Assembly: GCF_010692725.1 (NCBI RefSeq)
Contig: NZ_JAAFZB010000093.1
Coordinates: 186,001 to 250,000 of the forward strand
Source of the DNA: Flavihumibacter soli
Lineage (GTDB): Bacteria; Bacteroidota; Bacteroidia; Sphingobacteriales; Sphingobacteriaceae
DNA: 64,000 nt
Direction: 5' to 3'
A program made the position numbers and the translations under genes. Under the pieces are notes generated by a model. The model was not told where the DNA came from. It made no database searches and worked only from the letters and a program-made list of their open reading frames with translations. This document shows positions 1 through 7,852 of this stretch, one piece after another; the first letter of the stretch is position 1; every line of letters starts with the position of its first letter.

Positions 1-310
1 CGCATTCAATAAGAATATTTGCCTCATTTTTAACGTTCAGATCATTGCAAGGCCTTAAACGCTGCACTGAGGGCTTGATTACTGACGAAGTGAGATAATC
101 CGTTACACCAAAGGTCAGCCCAAAGAATAAAAGCAGCATCCATCCCTGATTGCCATAGTTTCGTACGAAGAAGATTGCAAGAAACAAATAAAGCGGCGAC
201 CAGAAGAAACGGTTGCGGAGAAAGGGCATTAACCAATCAAAAAAAGGATTGGATAAACCCTGATTAATTAATGAAAATAAAGTTTGGTCAAGTTGTATAA
301 GATCAGGCAT
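1..310 (-). CDS. PAP2-family membrane phosphatase, N-terminal part (3' end beyond window)
   Basis: Reading the minus strand from the ATG at 310 gives 103 codons that run off the window edge. The protein is hydrophobic with two or more membrane segments (around residues 40-55 and 60-72) and contains K-P-S-V-Q-R-L-R-P, an exact match to KX6RP, the first signature of type 2 phosphatidic acid phosphatases. Motifs 2 and 3 (PSGH and SRxxxxxH) would lie beyond the edge. These enzymes dephosphorylate lipid phosphates, such as undecaprenyl pyrophosphate or lipid A precursors, at the membrane. The substrate cannot be told from the visible part. Its start overlaps the stop of the methyltransferase upstream by 8 bp, so the two are probably co-transcribed and coupled. 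Confidence 0.85.
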   Translation of the reverse strand, partial: MPDLIQLDQTLFSLINQGLSNPFFDWLMPFLRNRFFWSPLYLFLAIFFVRNYGNQGWMLLLFFGLTFGVTDYLTSSVIKPSVQRLRPCNDLNVKNEANILIEC

Positions 311-1040
311 CGGCTTTTTTACAGATAAAAATTAGACGATCCGATTTTAGCTCATCAAATTCCTCAAGAGCATAGTTTCCGAAGTAATTTATAATTTTAA
401 ATCCACTGCTGGCGAACATGCGCTCGAAATCAGCGAAAGTAAATGCCTTCACTTCTTCCTTAAAGGCATAATCTTTATTCCGGTGCTCGAAGGCAATGCT
501 TTTAATGATCTTGCCATCTGTCACATTTTTGTTGATACTAAAATCGATACCGTCAACGTGTTTTATTTCCTGATGATTCAGATGCTTTATGATCTTCTGG
601 CTGTTAAAGTAATCAAGAATCATAAGGCCATCTTTTTTCAGAGATTTTCTGAAGGATTTCAAAGAGTTAACATGATCTTTCTCAGTTTCAAAGTACCCAA
701 AGCTGGTGAACAGGTTAAATGTGATATCAAAATAGTTTATGTAAAAGAGATACCGCATATCATGAACAAAGAAGTGCAGTTTATCATTTTCAAACTGTTT
801 AGCGTATCTGATGTTCGAAACTGACAGGTCAATTCCGGTAACATCGTAACCTTTCTTATTTAGGTAGACCGAGTGGCGCCCACGTCCGCAAGCAATATCC
901 AGCAGTCGTGAATTCTGAGTTGGTTTCAAGAAAGTACAAAGATTGTCTATAAAAAATTCAGCCTCTTCATCATCTCTATGATGATATAAGATGTGATAAT
1001 ATGGAGAGTTGAACCAGTTTTGAAACCACTTTTTTGGCAT
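303..1040 (-). CDS. Class I SAM-dependent methyltransferase
   Basis: A protein of about 245 residues with a Rossmann-type methyltransferase fold. The SAM-binding motif I is L-L-D-I-A-C-G-R-G-R at residues 46-55, followed by an acidic ribose-binding residue (D71 in TGIDLS). The N terminus (KKWFQNWFNSPYYHILY) is typical of a conserved Bacteroidota family annotated only as class I methyltransferase, so the substrate is unknown. I chose the ATG at 1040. A longer frame begins at a TTG at 1055, but it would add only five residues. A TAnnTTTG element lies 27 bp upstream of the ATG. It overlaps the PAP2 gene downstream. Confidence 0.85.
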   Translation of the reverse strand: MPKKWFQNWFNSPYYHILYHHRDDEEAEFFIDNLCTFLKPTQNSRLLDIACGRGRHSVYLNKKGYDVTGIDLSVSNIRYAKQFENDKLHFFVHDMRYLFYINYFDITFNLFTSFGYFETEKDHVNSLKSFRKSLKKDGLMILDYFNSQKIIKHLNHQEIKHVDGIDFSINKNVTDGKIIKSIAFEHRNKDYAFKEEVKAFTFADFERMFASSGFKIINYFGNYALEEFDELKSDRLIFICKKADA

Positions 1041-1066
1041 ACGTTTTACAAACAAGAATGGATGGT

Positions 1067-1074
1067 CAAATATA
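1067..1074 (-). promoter_or_regulatory. Candidate -7 element of the methyltransferase/PAP2 operon
   Basis: The minus strand reads TATATTTG here, an exact match to the Bacteroidota -7 consensus TAnnTTTG, 27 bp before the chosen ATG. I see no clear TTG at the -33 position, so this is a half-site call. It faces away from the glmM promoter in the same 116-bp gap. Confidence 0.4.
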
Positions 1075-1105
1075 GAACAATTAGCGTTTTCCGCTGACGT
1101 AATTG

Positions 1106-1135
1106 TTGAAGGTTAACCATTAATTGTTATTTTTG
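1106..1135 (+). promoter_or_regulatory. Candidate promoter of glmM
   Basis: TTG at 1106-1108 and TATTTTTG at 1128-1135 (fits TAnnTTTG) are 19 bp apart, the usual Bacteroidota spacing. Transcription would begin near 1142, leaving a leader of about 15 nt before the GTG start at 1157. Confidence 0.5.
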
Positions 1136-1156
1136 GCCACTCTAATCTGCTAACAC

Positions 1157-2548
1157 GTGACTTTAATCAAATCAATTTCAGGAATTCGGGGCACTATCGG
1201 CGGAACTGCTGGTAATGGCTTAACACCACAGGATATTGTAAAATATACAACTGCTTTCGGTAACTGGGTAGTTGAAAAAACCGGTAACCGAAAGATAGTT
1301 ATTGGCCGGGATGCACGTATCTCGGGTGAGATGGTGAGGAATCTTGTAGTTGGTACGCTGCAAAGCATTGGAATAAATGTGGTGGACCTTGGACTTTCAA
1401 CGACTCCTACTGTTGAGATAGCAGTTCCTGACGAGGACGCCGGTGGCGGAATTATTATTACCGCCAGTCACAATCCAAAGCAATGGAATGCTTTGAAGCT
1501 TCTCAATCATAAGGGGGAGTTTATCACGGATGAGGATGGTAAGGCGGTTCTTGAAATGGCTGAGAATCCTGAGATTATATATTCGGAAGTGGACGAGCTT
1601 GGAACTGTTGTTAATGATGACTCATACCTGCAAAAGCATATAGATAAGGTCCTTGCACTGCCATTGGTTGACAAGGAGGCTATACAAAGCGCTAATTTTA
1701 GCGTTGCGATTGATTGCGTAAATTCTACTGGTGGCATCTTTGTACCAGCATTGTTAAAGGCCCTGGGTGTTCAGACTATACATCCACTATATTGCACCCC
1801 CGATGGTCATTTTCCTCACAATCCTGAGCCATTGCCCGAGAACCTGGTAGCGCTGGCTGCTGAGGTAAAGTCAAAAAAAGCAGATCTTGGAATAGCGGTA
1901 GACCCCGATGTAGATCGTCTTTGCTTCGTTTGCGAAGATGGACGCATGTTTGGTGAGGAATATACCCTCGTTGCTGTCGCCGATTATATTCTCAAACACA
2001 CTCCCGGAAATACCGTATCCAATCTTTCATCAACCCGCGCTTTACGGGATGTAACTGAAAGCAGTGGTAATACTTATAACGCCGCTGCCGTTGGTGAAGT
2101 GAATGTGGTGAATAAGATGAAGGAAACAGGTGCAGTGATTGGAGGTGAAGGAAACGGCGGGGTAATTTACCCGGAATCGCACTATGGACGCGATGCTTTG
2201 GTTGGAATAGCATTGTTTTTAACGCACCTGGCAAAAACAGGAGGAACTGTTTCGGCCTTAAGAGACAGCTATCCGGGCTACTTTATTTCCAAAAATAAAA
2301 TTACGCTTACCCCTGACATGGATATTGACGCCCTGTTGCTCCAGGTAGAGGAGAAATATCAGGACAATCCTTACAGCACAATTGATGGACTGAAAATAGA
2401 GTTCGGCAAGCAATGGGTTCATTTAAGAAGATCGAACACGGAGCCGATTATCAGGATCTATTCTGAAGCAGCCACGGACACTGAAGCACAGGAATTGGCC
2501 GGAAAGGTCATTGCTGAGATTCATTCAATTCTTCAAATCAATAATTAA
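1157..2548 (+). CDS. glmM: Phosphoglucosamine mutase
   Basis: A 463-residue alpha-D-phosphohexomutase. Visible in order: the phosphoserine loop T-A-S-H-N-P at 102-107 (catalytic S104), the magnesium loop D-P-D-V-D-R at 249-254, the sugar-binding loop G-E-G-N-G-G at 330-335, and the C-terminal phosphate loop R-R-S-N-T-E-P. GlmM converts glucosamine-6-phosphate to glucosamine-1-phosphate for peptidoglycan and lipopolysaccharide precursors. The GEGNGG loop, rather than the GEES/GEQS of proteobacterial enzymes, suggests the Bacteroidota/archaeal-like branch, so phosphomannomutase activity is a possible alternative. The start is GTG, just behind a good promoter. The cysteine desulfurase gene follows after 16 bp. 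Confidence 0.88.
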   Translation: MTLIKSISGIRGTIGGTAGNGLTPQDIVKYTTAFGNWVVEKTGNRKIVIGRDARISGEMVRNLVVGTLQSIGINVVDLGLSTTPTVEIAVPDEDAGGGIIITASHNPKQWNALKLLNHKGEFITDEDGKAVLEMAENPEIIYSEVDELGTVVNDDSYLQKHIDKVLALPLVDKEAIQSANFSVAIDCVNSTGGIFVPALLKALGVQTIHPLYCTPDGHFPHNPEPLPENLVALAAEVKSKKADLGIAVDPDVDRLCFVCEDGRMFGEEYTLVAVADYILKHTPGNTVSNLSSTRALRDVTESSGNTYNAAAVGEVNVVNKMKETGAVIGGEGNGGVIYPESHYGRDALVGIALFLTHLAKTGGTVSALRDSYPGYFISKNKITLTPDMDIDALLLQVEEKYQDNPYSTIDGLKIEFGKQWVHLRRSNTEPIIRIYSEAATDTEAQELAGKVIAEIHSILQINN

Positions 2549-2564
2549 ATAAGAATATATAAAA

Positions 2565-3701
2565 ATGCGTGTTTACTTTGATAATGCTGCCACCACCCCT
2601 GTTGACAAGGAAGTATTAAAAGAGATGTATCAAGTCATGGAAACCCAGTTCGGGAATCCATCGTCCATTCATTCTCATGGCCGTGAGGTGCGTACCGTTA
2701 TTGAAAAAGCCCGTAAAACAGTTGCCGGCTTATTACATACTTCTCCTTCTCAGATATTTTTCACATCCGGAGGAACGGAGGCGGACAACACAGCAATACG
2801 TTGCGGAATTATAGACCATGGCATCAAGCATGCAATTACATCCCGGATTGAGCATCATGCAGTAGTTCATACCCTTGAAGCCCTTGAGCAAAGCGGTTTG
2901 ATCAAACTCAGCTTCCTTGAAGTGGATGGTAAAGGAAACGTTGATCTTCAACACCTGGAAGATCTTTTGAAAGCGAATGAGCGCTCTTTCGTGTCTCTGA
3001 TGCACGCAAATAACGAGATTGGTACGCTTACCGATATAGAACGGGTGGGTGAGATATGCGAGCAGTACAATGCTATTTTTCATTGTGATACCGTTCAGAC
3101 TCTTGGCCATTACCCACATGATCTCAGCAAGCTGAAAGTGCATTTTATGGTCTGTGCGGCACATAAGCTGCATGGTCCGAAAGGTGCCGGCTTTTTGTTT
3201 ATAAATCATAACATTAAGATTCGTCCGATGATTTACGGAGGATCGCAGGAACGGAACATGCGCGGGGGAACTGAAAATGTTTATGGAATAGTTGGTTTGG
3301 CTAAAGCGATGGAAATAGCCTATCGTGAAATGGAACAGCATCAGGTTCATATTCAAAATCTGAAGACCTACATGATTGAACAGCTTCTGCAAAACATTCC
3401 GGATATAAAGTTTAATGGGGAAACTGATTCTGAAAAAAGCTTATACACAGTTTTAAGTGTATCATTTCCAGAAATGGATATGGCAGAAATGCTATTGTTT
3501 AATCTGGACATCGCGGGTATTTCTGCCTCCGGCGGTAGTGCCTGCAGCTCGGGTACCGACATTGGATCGCATGTGCTGAATGGCATAAAGGCTAATCCAA
3601 AGCGTCCAGCCGTAAGATTTTCATTTAGTAAATACAATACTAAAGAAGAAGTGGACTATGTCGTTGCCAAGATAAAAGATGTCTGCCTGGTGAAGGCTTA
3701 A
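2565..3701 (+). CDS. Cysteine desulfurase (NifS/IscS family)
   Basis: A 378-residue PLP-dependent class V aminotransferase-fold enzyme. K201 in C-A-A-H-K-L-H-G is the PLP lysine. The sulfur-accepting cysteine is C327 in S-G-G-S-A-C-S-S-G on the flexible loop, which places it in the IscS-like group I. It takes sulfur from L-cysteine to form an enzyme persulfide for iron-sulfur clusters and tRNA thiolation. No iscU, iscA or fdx gene is adjacent. It lies 16 bp after glmM, so the two probably share a transcript that ends at the terminator at 3731. Confidence 0.9.
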   Translation: MRVYFDNAATTPVDKEVLKEMYQVMETQFGNPSSIHSHGREVRTVIEKARKTVAGLLHTSPSQIFFTSGGTEADNTAIRCGIIDHGIKHAITSRIEHHAVVHTLEALEQSGLIKLSFLEVDGKGNVDLQHLEDLLKANERSFVSLMHANNEIGTLTDIERVGEICEQYNAIFHCDTVQTLGHYPHDLSKLKVHFMVCAAHKLHGPKGAGFLFINHNIKIRPMIYGGSQERNMRGGTENVYGIVGLAKAMEIAYREMEQHQVHIQNLKTYMIEQLLQNIPDIKFNGETDSEKSLYTVLSVSFPEMDMAEMLLFNLDIAGISASGGSACSSGTDIGSHVLNGIKANPKRPAVRFSFSKYNTKEEVDYVVAKIKDVCLVKA

Positions 3702-3730
3702 GACCTGAAAAATCATTCTTGACTGATCAT

Positions 3731-3767
3731 AAAAAAAAGGAAACTATTTGTTTCCTTTTTGTTTTTA
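3731..3767 (+). terminator. Intrinsic terminator after the cysteine desulfurase gene
   Basis: An A/G-rich arm AAAAGGAAAC and its complement GTTTCCTTTT enclose a short TATTT loop, followed by a T-rich tail. It sits 30 bp after the stop codon. Confidence 0.75.
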
Positions 3768-3871
3768 TAACGATCAATTTCAAAGGAAATGTTTTTTTGC
3801 ATTTTAAAAACAAACCACTGGTAACTTGGTGTTTAGTATAGAAATCTATTCACTAACTTAACGACACTACC

Positions 3872-4441
3872 ATGGCAGCATTTAATGAGAACAACTTAAA
3901 TGATCCTAACGAAAATTTAAGAAATAAAAGTCAGGGGGAGACAGGTGGGCCCGATGATAACCTGGTAAGGGGTACAGAGGAAAATGCTTATCCCTCTATA
4001 AAAGCCGATAATCCTGCTGGCAGTATCGAACAATCGTTACCGCTGGAAAGCGACAGTAATCGTGAAGCATATGGAGAAGGTTCCGGGATATGGAATTCGT
4101 GGACTTCGAGCAACAGTACTCAGCCTGGTCCCGGTGACGATGATGATGACGATCTGGATGATGATGATCTTCTCGACGATGATGATACCCTGATCCCTAT
4201 CGAAGGCGATGATGATGATGACTCACTTCTGGACACAGAGGATGATGATGATATCATCCCAGGAACAGACATGGATGACGGAGACGATCTTTTAGATGAC
4301 GATGACGATGATTTTGATGTTGACGATTCAGGTGTTAACAGAAGCACAACCGGCGACCTGGGCACGAACATCAGCAGGAGAGATGATGGCAGAAGTACTG
4401 GTCGCATGATCGATCATGAACCTGGTACAAGTGGAATTTAA
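3872..4441 (+). CDS. Highly acidic Asp-rich protein of unknown function
   Basis: A 189-residue soluble protein with no signal peptide. Residues 1-85 are polar and rich in Asn, Glu and Ser. Residues about 88-152 are dominated by runs of Asp broken by Leu, Ile or Val (for example D-D-D-D-D-D-L-D-D-D-D-L-L), giving an extreme negative charge. The end is more basic (R-R-D-D-G-R-S-T-G-R). The Asp runs are encoded by GAT/GAC triplet repeats. I know no function. Calcium binding, DNA mimicry or charge pairing with the basic protein behind it are all guesses. The reading frame is open throughout and the reverse frame is a poly-Ser shadow. Confidence 0.7.
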   Translation: MAAFNENNLNDPNENLRNKSQGETGGPDDNLVRGTEENAYPSIKADNPAGSIEQSLPLESDSNREAYGEGSGIWNSWTSSNSTQPGPGDDDDDDLDDDDLLDDDDTLIPIEGDDDDDSLLDTEDDDDIIPGTDMDDGDDLLDDDDDDFDVDDSGVNRSTTGDLGTNISRRDDGRSTGRMIDHEPGTSGI

Positions 4442-4451
4442 GGATCATTTT

Positions 4452-4625
4452 ATGGATAAGGAAAATAAGAAGCAGAGAAATCAGAATGGCGATATCCCTT
4501 CAGATAAACCCACAAAAAAGCTGATTAATCCTCCAGGTAAAACGGGTATAGTTAAAGAACACCGAAGTAACTTCAATACGACCGGGAAGGATTATAAACA
4601 TGGTGACCGAAATACAGTAAGATAA
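4452..4625 (+). CDS. Small basic protein of unknown function
   Basis: A 57-residue lysine-, arginine- and asparagine-rich protein beginning MDKENKKQRNQNGD and ending NTVR. It has no membrane segment or cysteine. I chose the ATG at 4452, which gives a 10-bp gap after the acidic protein. A longer frame from 4416 would overlap that gene. It is followed at once by a terminator, so the acidic and basic genes make one two-gene unit. It looks disordered, and no family is recognised. Confidence 0.55.
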   Translation: MDKENKKQRNQNGDIPSDKPTKKLINPPGKTGIVKEHRSNFNTTGKDYKHGDRNTVR

Positions 4626-4661
4626 TAAAAGAGCCCGTGTGGGGCTCTCTTTTATTATCTT
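4621..4661. terminator. Bidirectional intrinsic terminator
   Basis: GAGCCC and GGGCTC pair around a GTGTG loop, and both flanks extend as A-rich/T-rich arms (AATAAAA, TTTTATT). It lies between the convergent small basic protein gene and accD and can serve both strands. Confidence 0.7.
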
Positions 4662-4673
4662 AAGCAGAAAAAT

Positions 4674-5519
4674 TTATGATTTCATCATCTGCAGGAAGGT
4701 ACCAATCTTGTTCTTCATCTGGCGTCGATCAACGATGAAATCCAGAAATCCGTGCTCCAATACAAATTCGGAAGTTTGGAAACCTTTCGGCAAATCCTTT
4801 TTGATTGTTTCTTTAATAACTCGCGGTCCGGCAAATCCGATGAGCGCACCCGGTTCTGAGATATTGATATCACCCAGCATAGCGTATGATGCGGTAACTC
4901 CACCCGTAGTCGGGTCGGTTAATAATGATATATAGGGTATTTTGGCTTTGCTCAGAAGGGCCAGCTTAGCTGAAGTTTTCGCCATCTGCATCAGGGAAAA
5001 GGCAGCTTCCATCATTCGCGCTCCACCGGACTTTGAAATCATCAGAAAGGGGATCTTATGTTCGATACAATAGTCGATAGATCGCGCAATTTTTTCGCCA
5101 ACTACAGAGCCCATCGAACCTCCAATAAAATTAAAATCCATACAGGCGATAACCAGATCATGATTATTTATTTTACCATGGGCAGCGCGTATTGCATCCT
5201 TTAAACCTGTTTTGGTATAGCTTTCTTGTAAACGCTCGGTATAGTTTTTATTATCCTTAAATTCTAAGGGATCTCCGGAATGCAAATTCTCAAAAAGTTC
5301 AGTAAACTGGTTGTTGTCGAAAAGTACAGAAAAATACTCTTTTGAGCCTATGCGAAGATGATAACCACAGTAATGGCATACATATTTATTCTCAACCTGA
5401 TCGGCGTAATGAAGTGCTTTTTTACAGTTTGGACATTTGTTCCACAGGCCATCCGGCGCTTCTTTCTTTTCTTCAGTGGAAGTAATGATTCCTTTTTTAT
5501 CTCTCTTAAACCAGGCCAT
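4674..5519 (-). CDS. accD: Acetyl-CoA carboxylase carboxyltransferase subunit beta
   Basis: A 281-residue carboxyltransferase. The N-terminal zinc ribbon has C29, C32, C48 and C51. The crotonase-like core carries the S-K-S-G-G-A-R-M stretch and the T-T-G-G-V-T-A-S-Y glycine-rich loop. With AccA it moves the carboxyl group from biotin to acetyl-CoA, making malonyl-CoA for fatty acid synthesis. accA is not in the window. The gene stands alone, divergent from the aldolase gene. Confidence 0.95.
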   Translation of the reverse strand: MAWFKRDKKGIITSTEEKKEAPDGLWNKCPNCKKALHYADQVENKYVCHYCGYHLRIGSKEYFSVLFDNNQFTELFENLHSGDPLEFKDNKNYTERLQESYTKTGLKDAIRAAHGKINNHDLVIACMDFNFIGGSMGSVVGEKIARSIDYCIEHKIPFLMISKSGGARMMEAAFSLMQMAKTSAKLALLSKAKIPYISLLTDPTTGGVTASYAMLGDINISEPGALIGFAGPRVIKETIKKDLPKGFQTSEFVLEHGFLDFIVDRRQMKNKIGTFLQMMKS

Positions 5520-5695
5520 TTGAATGATTTGTGTGGCTACAAAGAAACAAAATTTTTAAGAACCATTCATGTTTAAAAATATTGGTCTGAAAAGCCTGGG
5601 AGCTAAATTTTGCATGTTTAATGATCTGCAATCACATTTCAGATGTTATAATTAAAAATGCACGCACTATTTATGTTATTAATTGTTTAAGCTTC

Positions 5696-5725
5696 TTGGT
5701 GTTGGGATTAAAATTTATAATTTCG
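5696..5725 (+). promoter_or_regulatory. Candidate promoter of the aldolase gene
   Basis: TTG at 5696-5698 and TAATTTCG at 5718-5725 are 19 bp apart. The second box matches TAnnTTTG at seven of eight positions. It ends 19 bp before the ATG at 5745. Confidence 0.4.
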
Positions 5726-5744
5726 ATACTTTAAACTTAAAATT

Positions 5745-6824
5745 ATGGATCTGAAAAACTACAAGGGAGTATTACATGGTGATGCTGTTCAGGAATTATT
5801 TGAAATAGCGAAGAAGCACCAGTTTGCTTTACCAGCTGTTAACGTGATCGGAACAAACTCCATCAATGCTGTCCTGGAGACTGCCAAAGCAGTTAATTCT
5901 CCGGTGATCATCCAGCTTTCGAATGGGGGTGCTCAATTTTACGCAGGGAAGTCCTTGAATAATGATAACCTGCAGGCTTGCATTCTGGGTGGGGTATCCG
6001 CAGCTCAGCATGTTCACCTGCTTGCGGAGCATTATGGAGTTGCCGTTATCCTGCATACCGATCATGCTGCTAAAAAATTACTCCCGTGGATTGATGGCTT
6101 ACTGGATCATGGAGAGAAGTTTTATGAGGTAAACGGAAAACCATTGTACTCATCGCATATGCTCGATCTGTCTGAAGAAACCATAGAAGAGAATATGGAG
6201 ATCAGCAAAAAATATCTAGCCAGGATGAAGAAGATGGGTATGACATTGGAAATTGAACTTGGAGTGACCGGGGGAGAAGAGGATGGAGTAGATAACTCAG
6301 ACGTTGATAGTTCTAAATTATATACACAACCTTCGGAGGTTGCATACGCTTATGAACAATTATTAAGCGTAAGTAGCAAGTTTACCGTTGCGGCTGCATT
6401 CGGCAACGTTCACGGCGTTTATAAGCCAGGAAATGTAAAACTGCAACCGGTGATTCTGAAGAACTCTCAGGATTTCGTACGTAAGGAATTCAATGTTGAT
6501 GTCGAGAAACCAATAAATTTTGTATTTCATGGTGGTTCAGGATCAAGCCGGGAAGAAATACGTGAAGCGATTTCGTATGGTGCAATTAAGATGAATATTG
6601 ATACCGACATTCAATGGGCTTATTGGGAGGGTATCAACGAATATTATAAAGCAAAGAAAGATTATTTGCAAGGCCAGATCGGAAATCCTGAAGGGCCGGA
6701 TTCACCAAATAAGAAATACTACGATCCGCGCGTATGGCTGCGAAAAGGCGAAGAAGCCCTTGTTAAAAGACTTACACAGGCATTCGAAGATCTGAACTGT
6801 ATCAACGTAAACGATAAGTTATAA
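5745..6824 (+). CDS. fbaA: Class II fructose-bisphosphate aldolase
   Basis: A 359-residue zinc-dependent aldolase of the long (E. coli FbaA) type. H104-T-D-H107 supplies zinc-binding and catalytic residues. E-L-G-V-T-G-G-E-E-D-G holds the monovalent-cation and active-site loop. G-N-V-H-G-V-Y and F-H-G-G-S-G-S bind metal and phosphate. It interconverts fructose-1,6-bisphosphate with dihydroxyacetone phosphate and glyceraldehyde-3-phosphate in glycolysis and gluconeogenesis. It is monocistronic, with a terminator just behind it. Confidence 0.95.
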   Translation: MDLKNYKGVLHGDAVQELFEIAKKHQFALPAVNVIGTNSINAVLETAKAVNSPVIIQLSNGGAQFYAGKSLNNDNLQACILGGVSAAQHVHLLAEHYGVAVILHTDHAAKKLLPWIDGLLDHGEKFYEVNGKPLYSSHMLDLSEETIEENMEISKKYLARMKKMGMTLEIELGVTGGEEDGVDNSDVDSSKLYTQPSEVAYAYEQLLSVSSKFTVAAAFGNVHGVYKPGNVKLQPVILKNSQDFVRKEFNVDVEKPINFVFHGGSGSSREEIREAISYGAIKMNIDTDIQWAYWEGINEYYKAKKDYLQGQIGNPEGPDSPNKKYYDPRVWLRKGEEALVKRLTQAFEDLNCINVNDKL

Positions 6825-6829
6825 TGTTT

Positions 6830-6866
6830 CAATTCAGCCTCCCGGACGGAGGCTGAATTGTTTTTC
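6830..6866 (+). terminator. Intrinsic terminator after fbaA
   Basis: AATTCAGCCTCC and GGAGGCTGAATT form a 12-bp stem around a CGGAC loop, followed by GTTTTT. Confidence 0.85.
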
Positions 6867-6888
6867 AACTGGCTGGGGTTTCAGGACT

Positions 6889-7422
6889 ATGAAAAAGAAG
6901 CATAATTTTTTTGAGCGTTTTGCCAACAAGATGACGGCGTTTGCCGGAAGCTCTGTTGCTTTTAGTGCTGCCTTTTTAATTGTTCTTTTATGGGCAGCCA
7001 CCGGCCCGTTATTTGGATACTCAAGCACCTGGCAATTGGTCATCAATACCGGTACGACGATTATTACTTTCCTGATGGTTTTTCTGATTCAGAAAAGCCA
7101 GAATAAAGACTCCAAAGCCATCCAGCTTAAGCTGAACGAACTTATTGCAGCCAGTGAAAAGGCAAGCAACCGAATGGTTGATATCGAAGATCTGAGTGAA
7201 GAAGAATTGGACAATCTCTACAAGTTTTATCGAAAATTGTCCAAGCTTGCGGCGAAGGAGAATGATATTCATCAATCGCACTCAATAGATGCGGCTCATA
7301 TGCTGCATGAATTAAAAAAGGTAAAAAGCCAAAATCAGAGACGGCCGGTAAATGTGCCTGTAACAAAGTCAAAAGGCCCGTCAGGCAATAATAAAAATGC
7401 AAAAGCAGATAATAACCAGTAA
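6889..7422 (+). CDS. Low-affinity iron permease family membrane protein
   Basis: A 177-residue protein with two membrane segments (about 18-40 and 47-66), joined by the family stretch W-A-A-T-G-P-L-F-G-Y-S, then a cytoplasmic tail with a coiled-coil-like region (A-I-Q-L-K-L-N-E-L-I). This matches the PF04120 low-affinity iron permease family, which is named from fungal Fet4. Iron transport by the bacterial members is not established. The tail (after about residue 145) is basic and low in complexity. The next gene starts inside the last 26 bp of this one. Confidence 0.8.
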   Translation: MKKKHNFFERFANKMTAFAGSSVAFSAAFLIVLLWAATGPLFGYSSTWQLVINTGTTIITFLMVFLIQKSQNKDSKAIQLKLNELIAASEKASNRMVDIEDLSEEELDNLYKFYRKLSKLAAKENDIHQSHSIDAAHMLHELKKVKSQNQRRPVNVPVTKSKGPSGNNKNAKADNNQ

Positions 7423-7825
7423 AGTAACAGATCAGGAAAAGCTGGATCAGGTTTTCGCCATCCGCCGTAAAGTATTTGTCGAAGAGCAGGAGTGTCCACC
7501 CGAACTTGAATGGGAATATGAGGAAGAGTCAAATCACTTTTTAGCCGAGGTTGACGGATTACCTGCGGGGGCATGTCGTTGGCGTAAGACTGAAAAAGGA
7601 TATAAGTTGGAACGCTTCGCGGTGTTAAAGGAATTCAGGGGATTGGGAGTCGGGCAGGATATGGTCGAAACTGTATTGAAGGATCTGCCAGATAAGCCCG
7701 ACACCGTGTACCTGCATGCCCAGTTGTTGGCAATGGGTCTATACGAAAAGTTCGGGTTCAAAAAATACGGCGAACAGTTTGAGGAGGCCGGTATTCAGCA
7801 TTTTAAAATGATATTGGAAAAGTGA
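7397..7825 (+). CDS. GNAT family N-acetyltransferase
   Basis: A 142-residue single-domain GNAT protein. The acetyl-CoA pyrophosphate loop is R-G-L-G-V-G at 81-86 after the beta-4 strand (LERFAVLKEF), and the C-terminal Y-E-K-F-G-F is typical of the family. The N-terminal F-A-I-R-R-K-V-F-V-E-E-Q stretch is that of the ElaA/YjcF-like group, whose substrates are unknown. The ATG lies 26 bp inside the preceding permease-like gene, which suggests translational coupling. Confidence 0.85.
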   Translation: MQKQIITSKVTDQEKLDQVFAIRRKVFVEEQECPPELEWEYEEESNHFLAEVDGLPAGACRWRKTEKGYKLERFAVLKEFRGLGVGQDMVETVLKDLPDKPDTVYLHAQLLAMGLYEKFGFKKYGEQFEEAGIQHFKMILEK

Positions 7826-7852
7826 CCAGGTTGGTGATTTGAGACAGCATTG

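Noticed and set aside
42-236. A 64-codon minus-strand open frame
   Set aside because: It lies inside the PAP2 gene in another frame. The frame from the ATG at 310 carries the KX6RP motif and is the real one.
2733-3392. A 219-codon frame antisense to the cysteine desulfurase gene
   Set aside because: Long but with unlikely composition (many Met, Cys, Ile runs), and it is the mirror of a well-conserved enzyme.
4120-4407. A poly-Ser frame antisense to the acidic protein
   Set aside because: It is the complement of GAT/GAC codons (read as TCA/TCG), so it is a by-product of the Asp tract.
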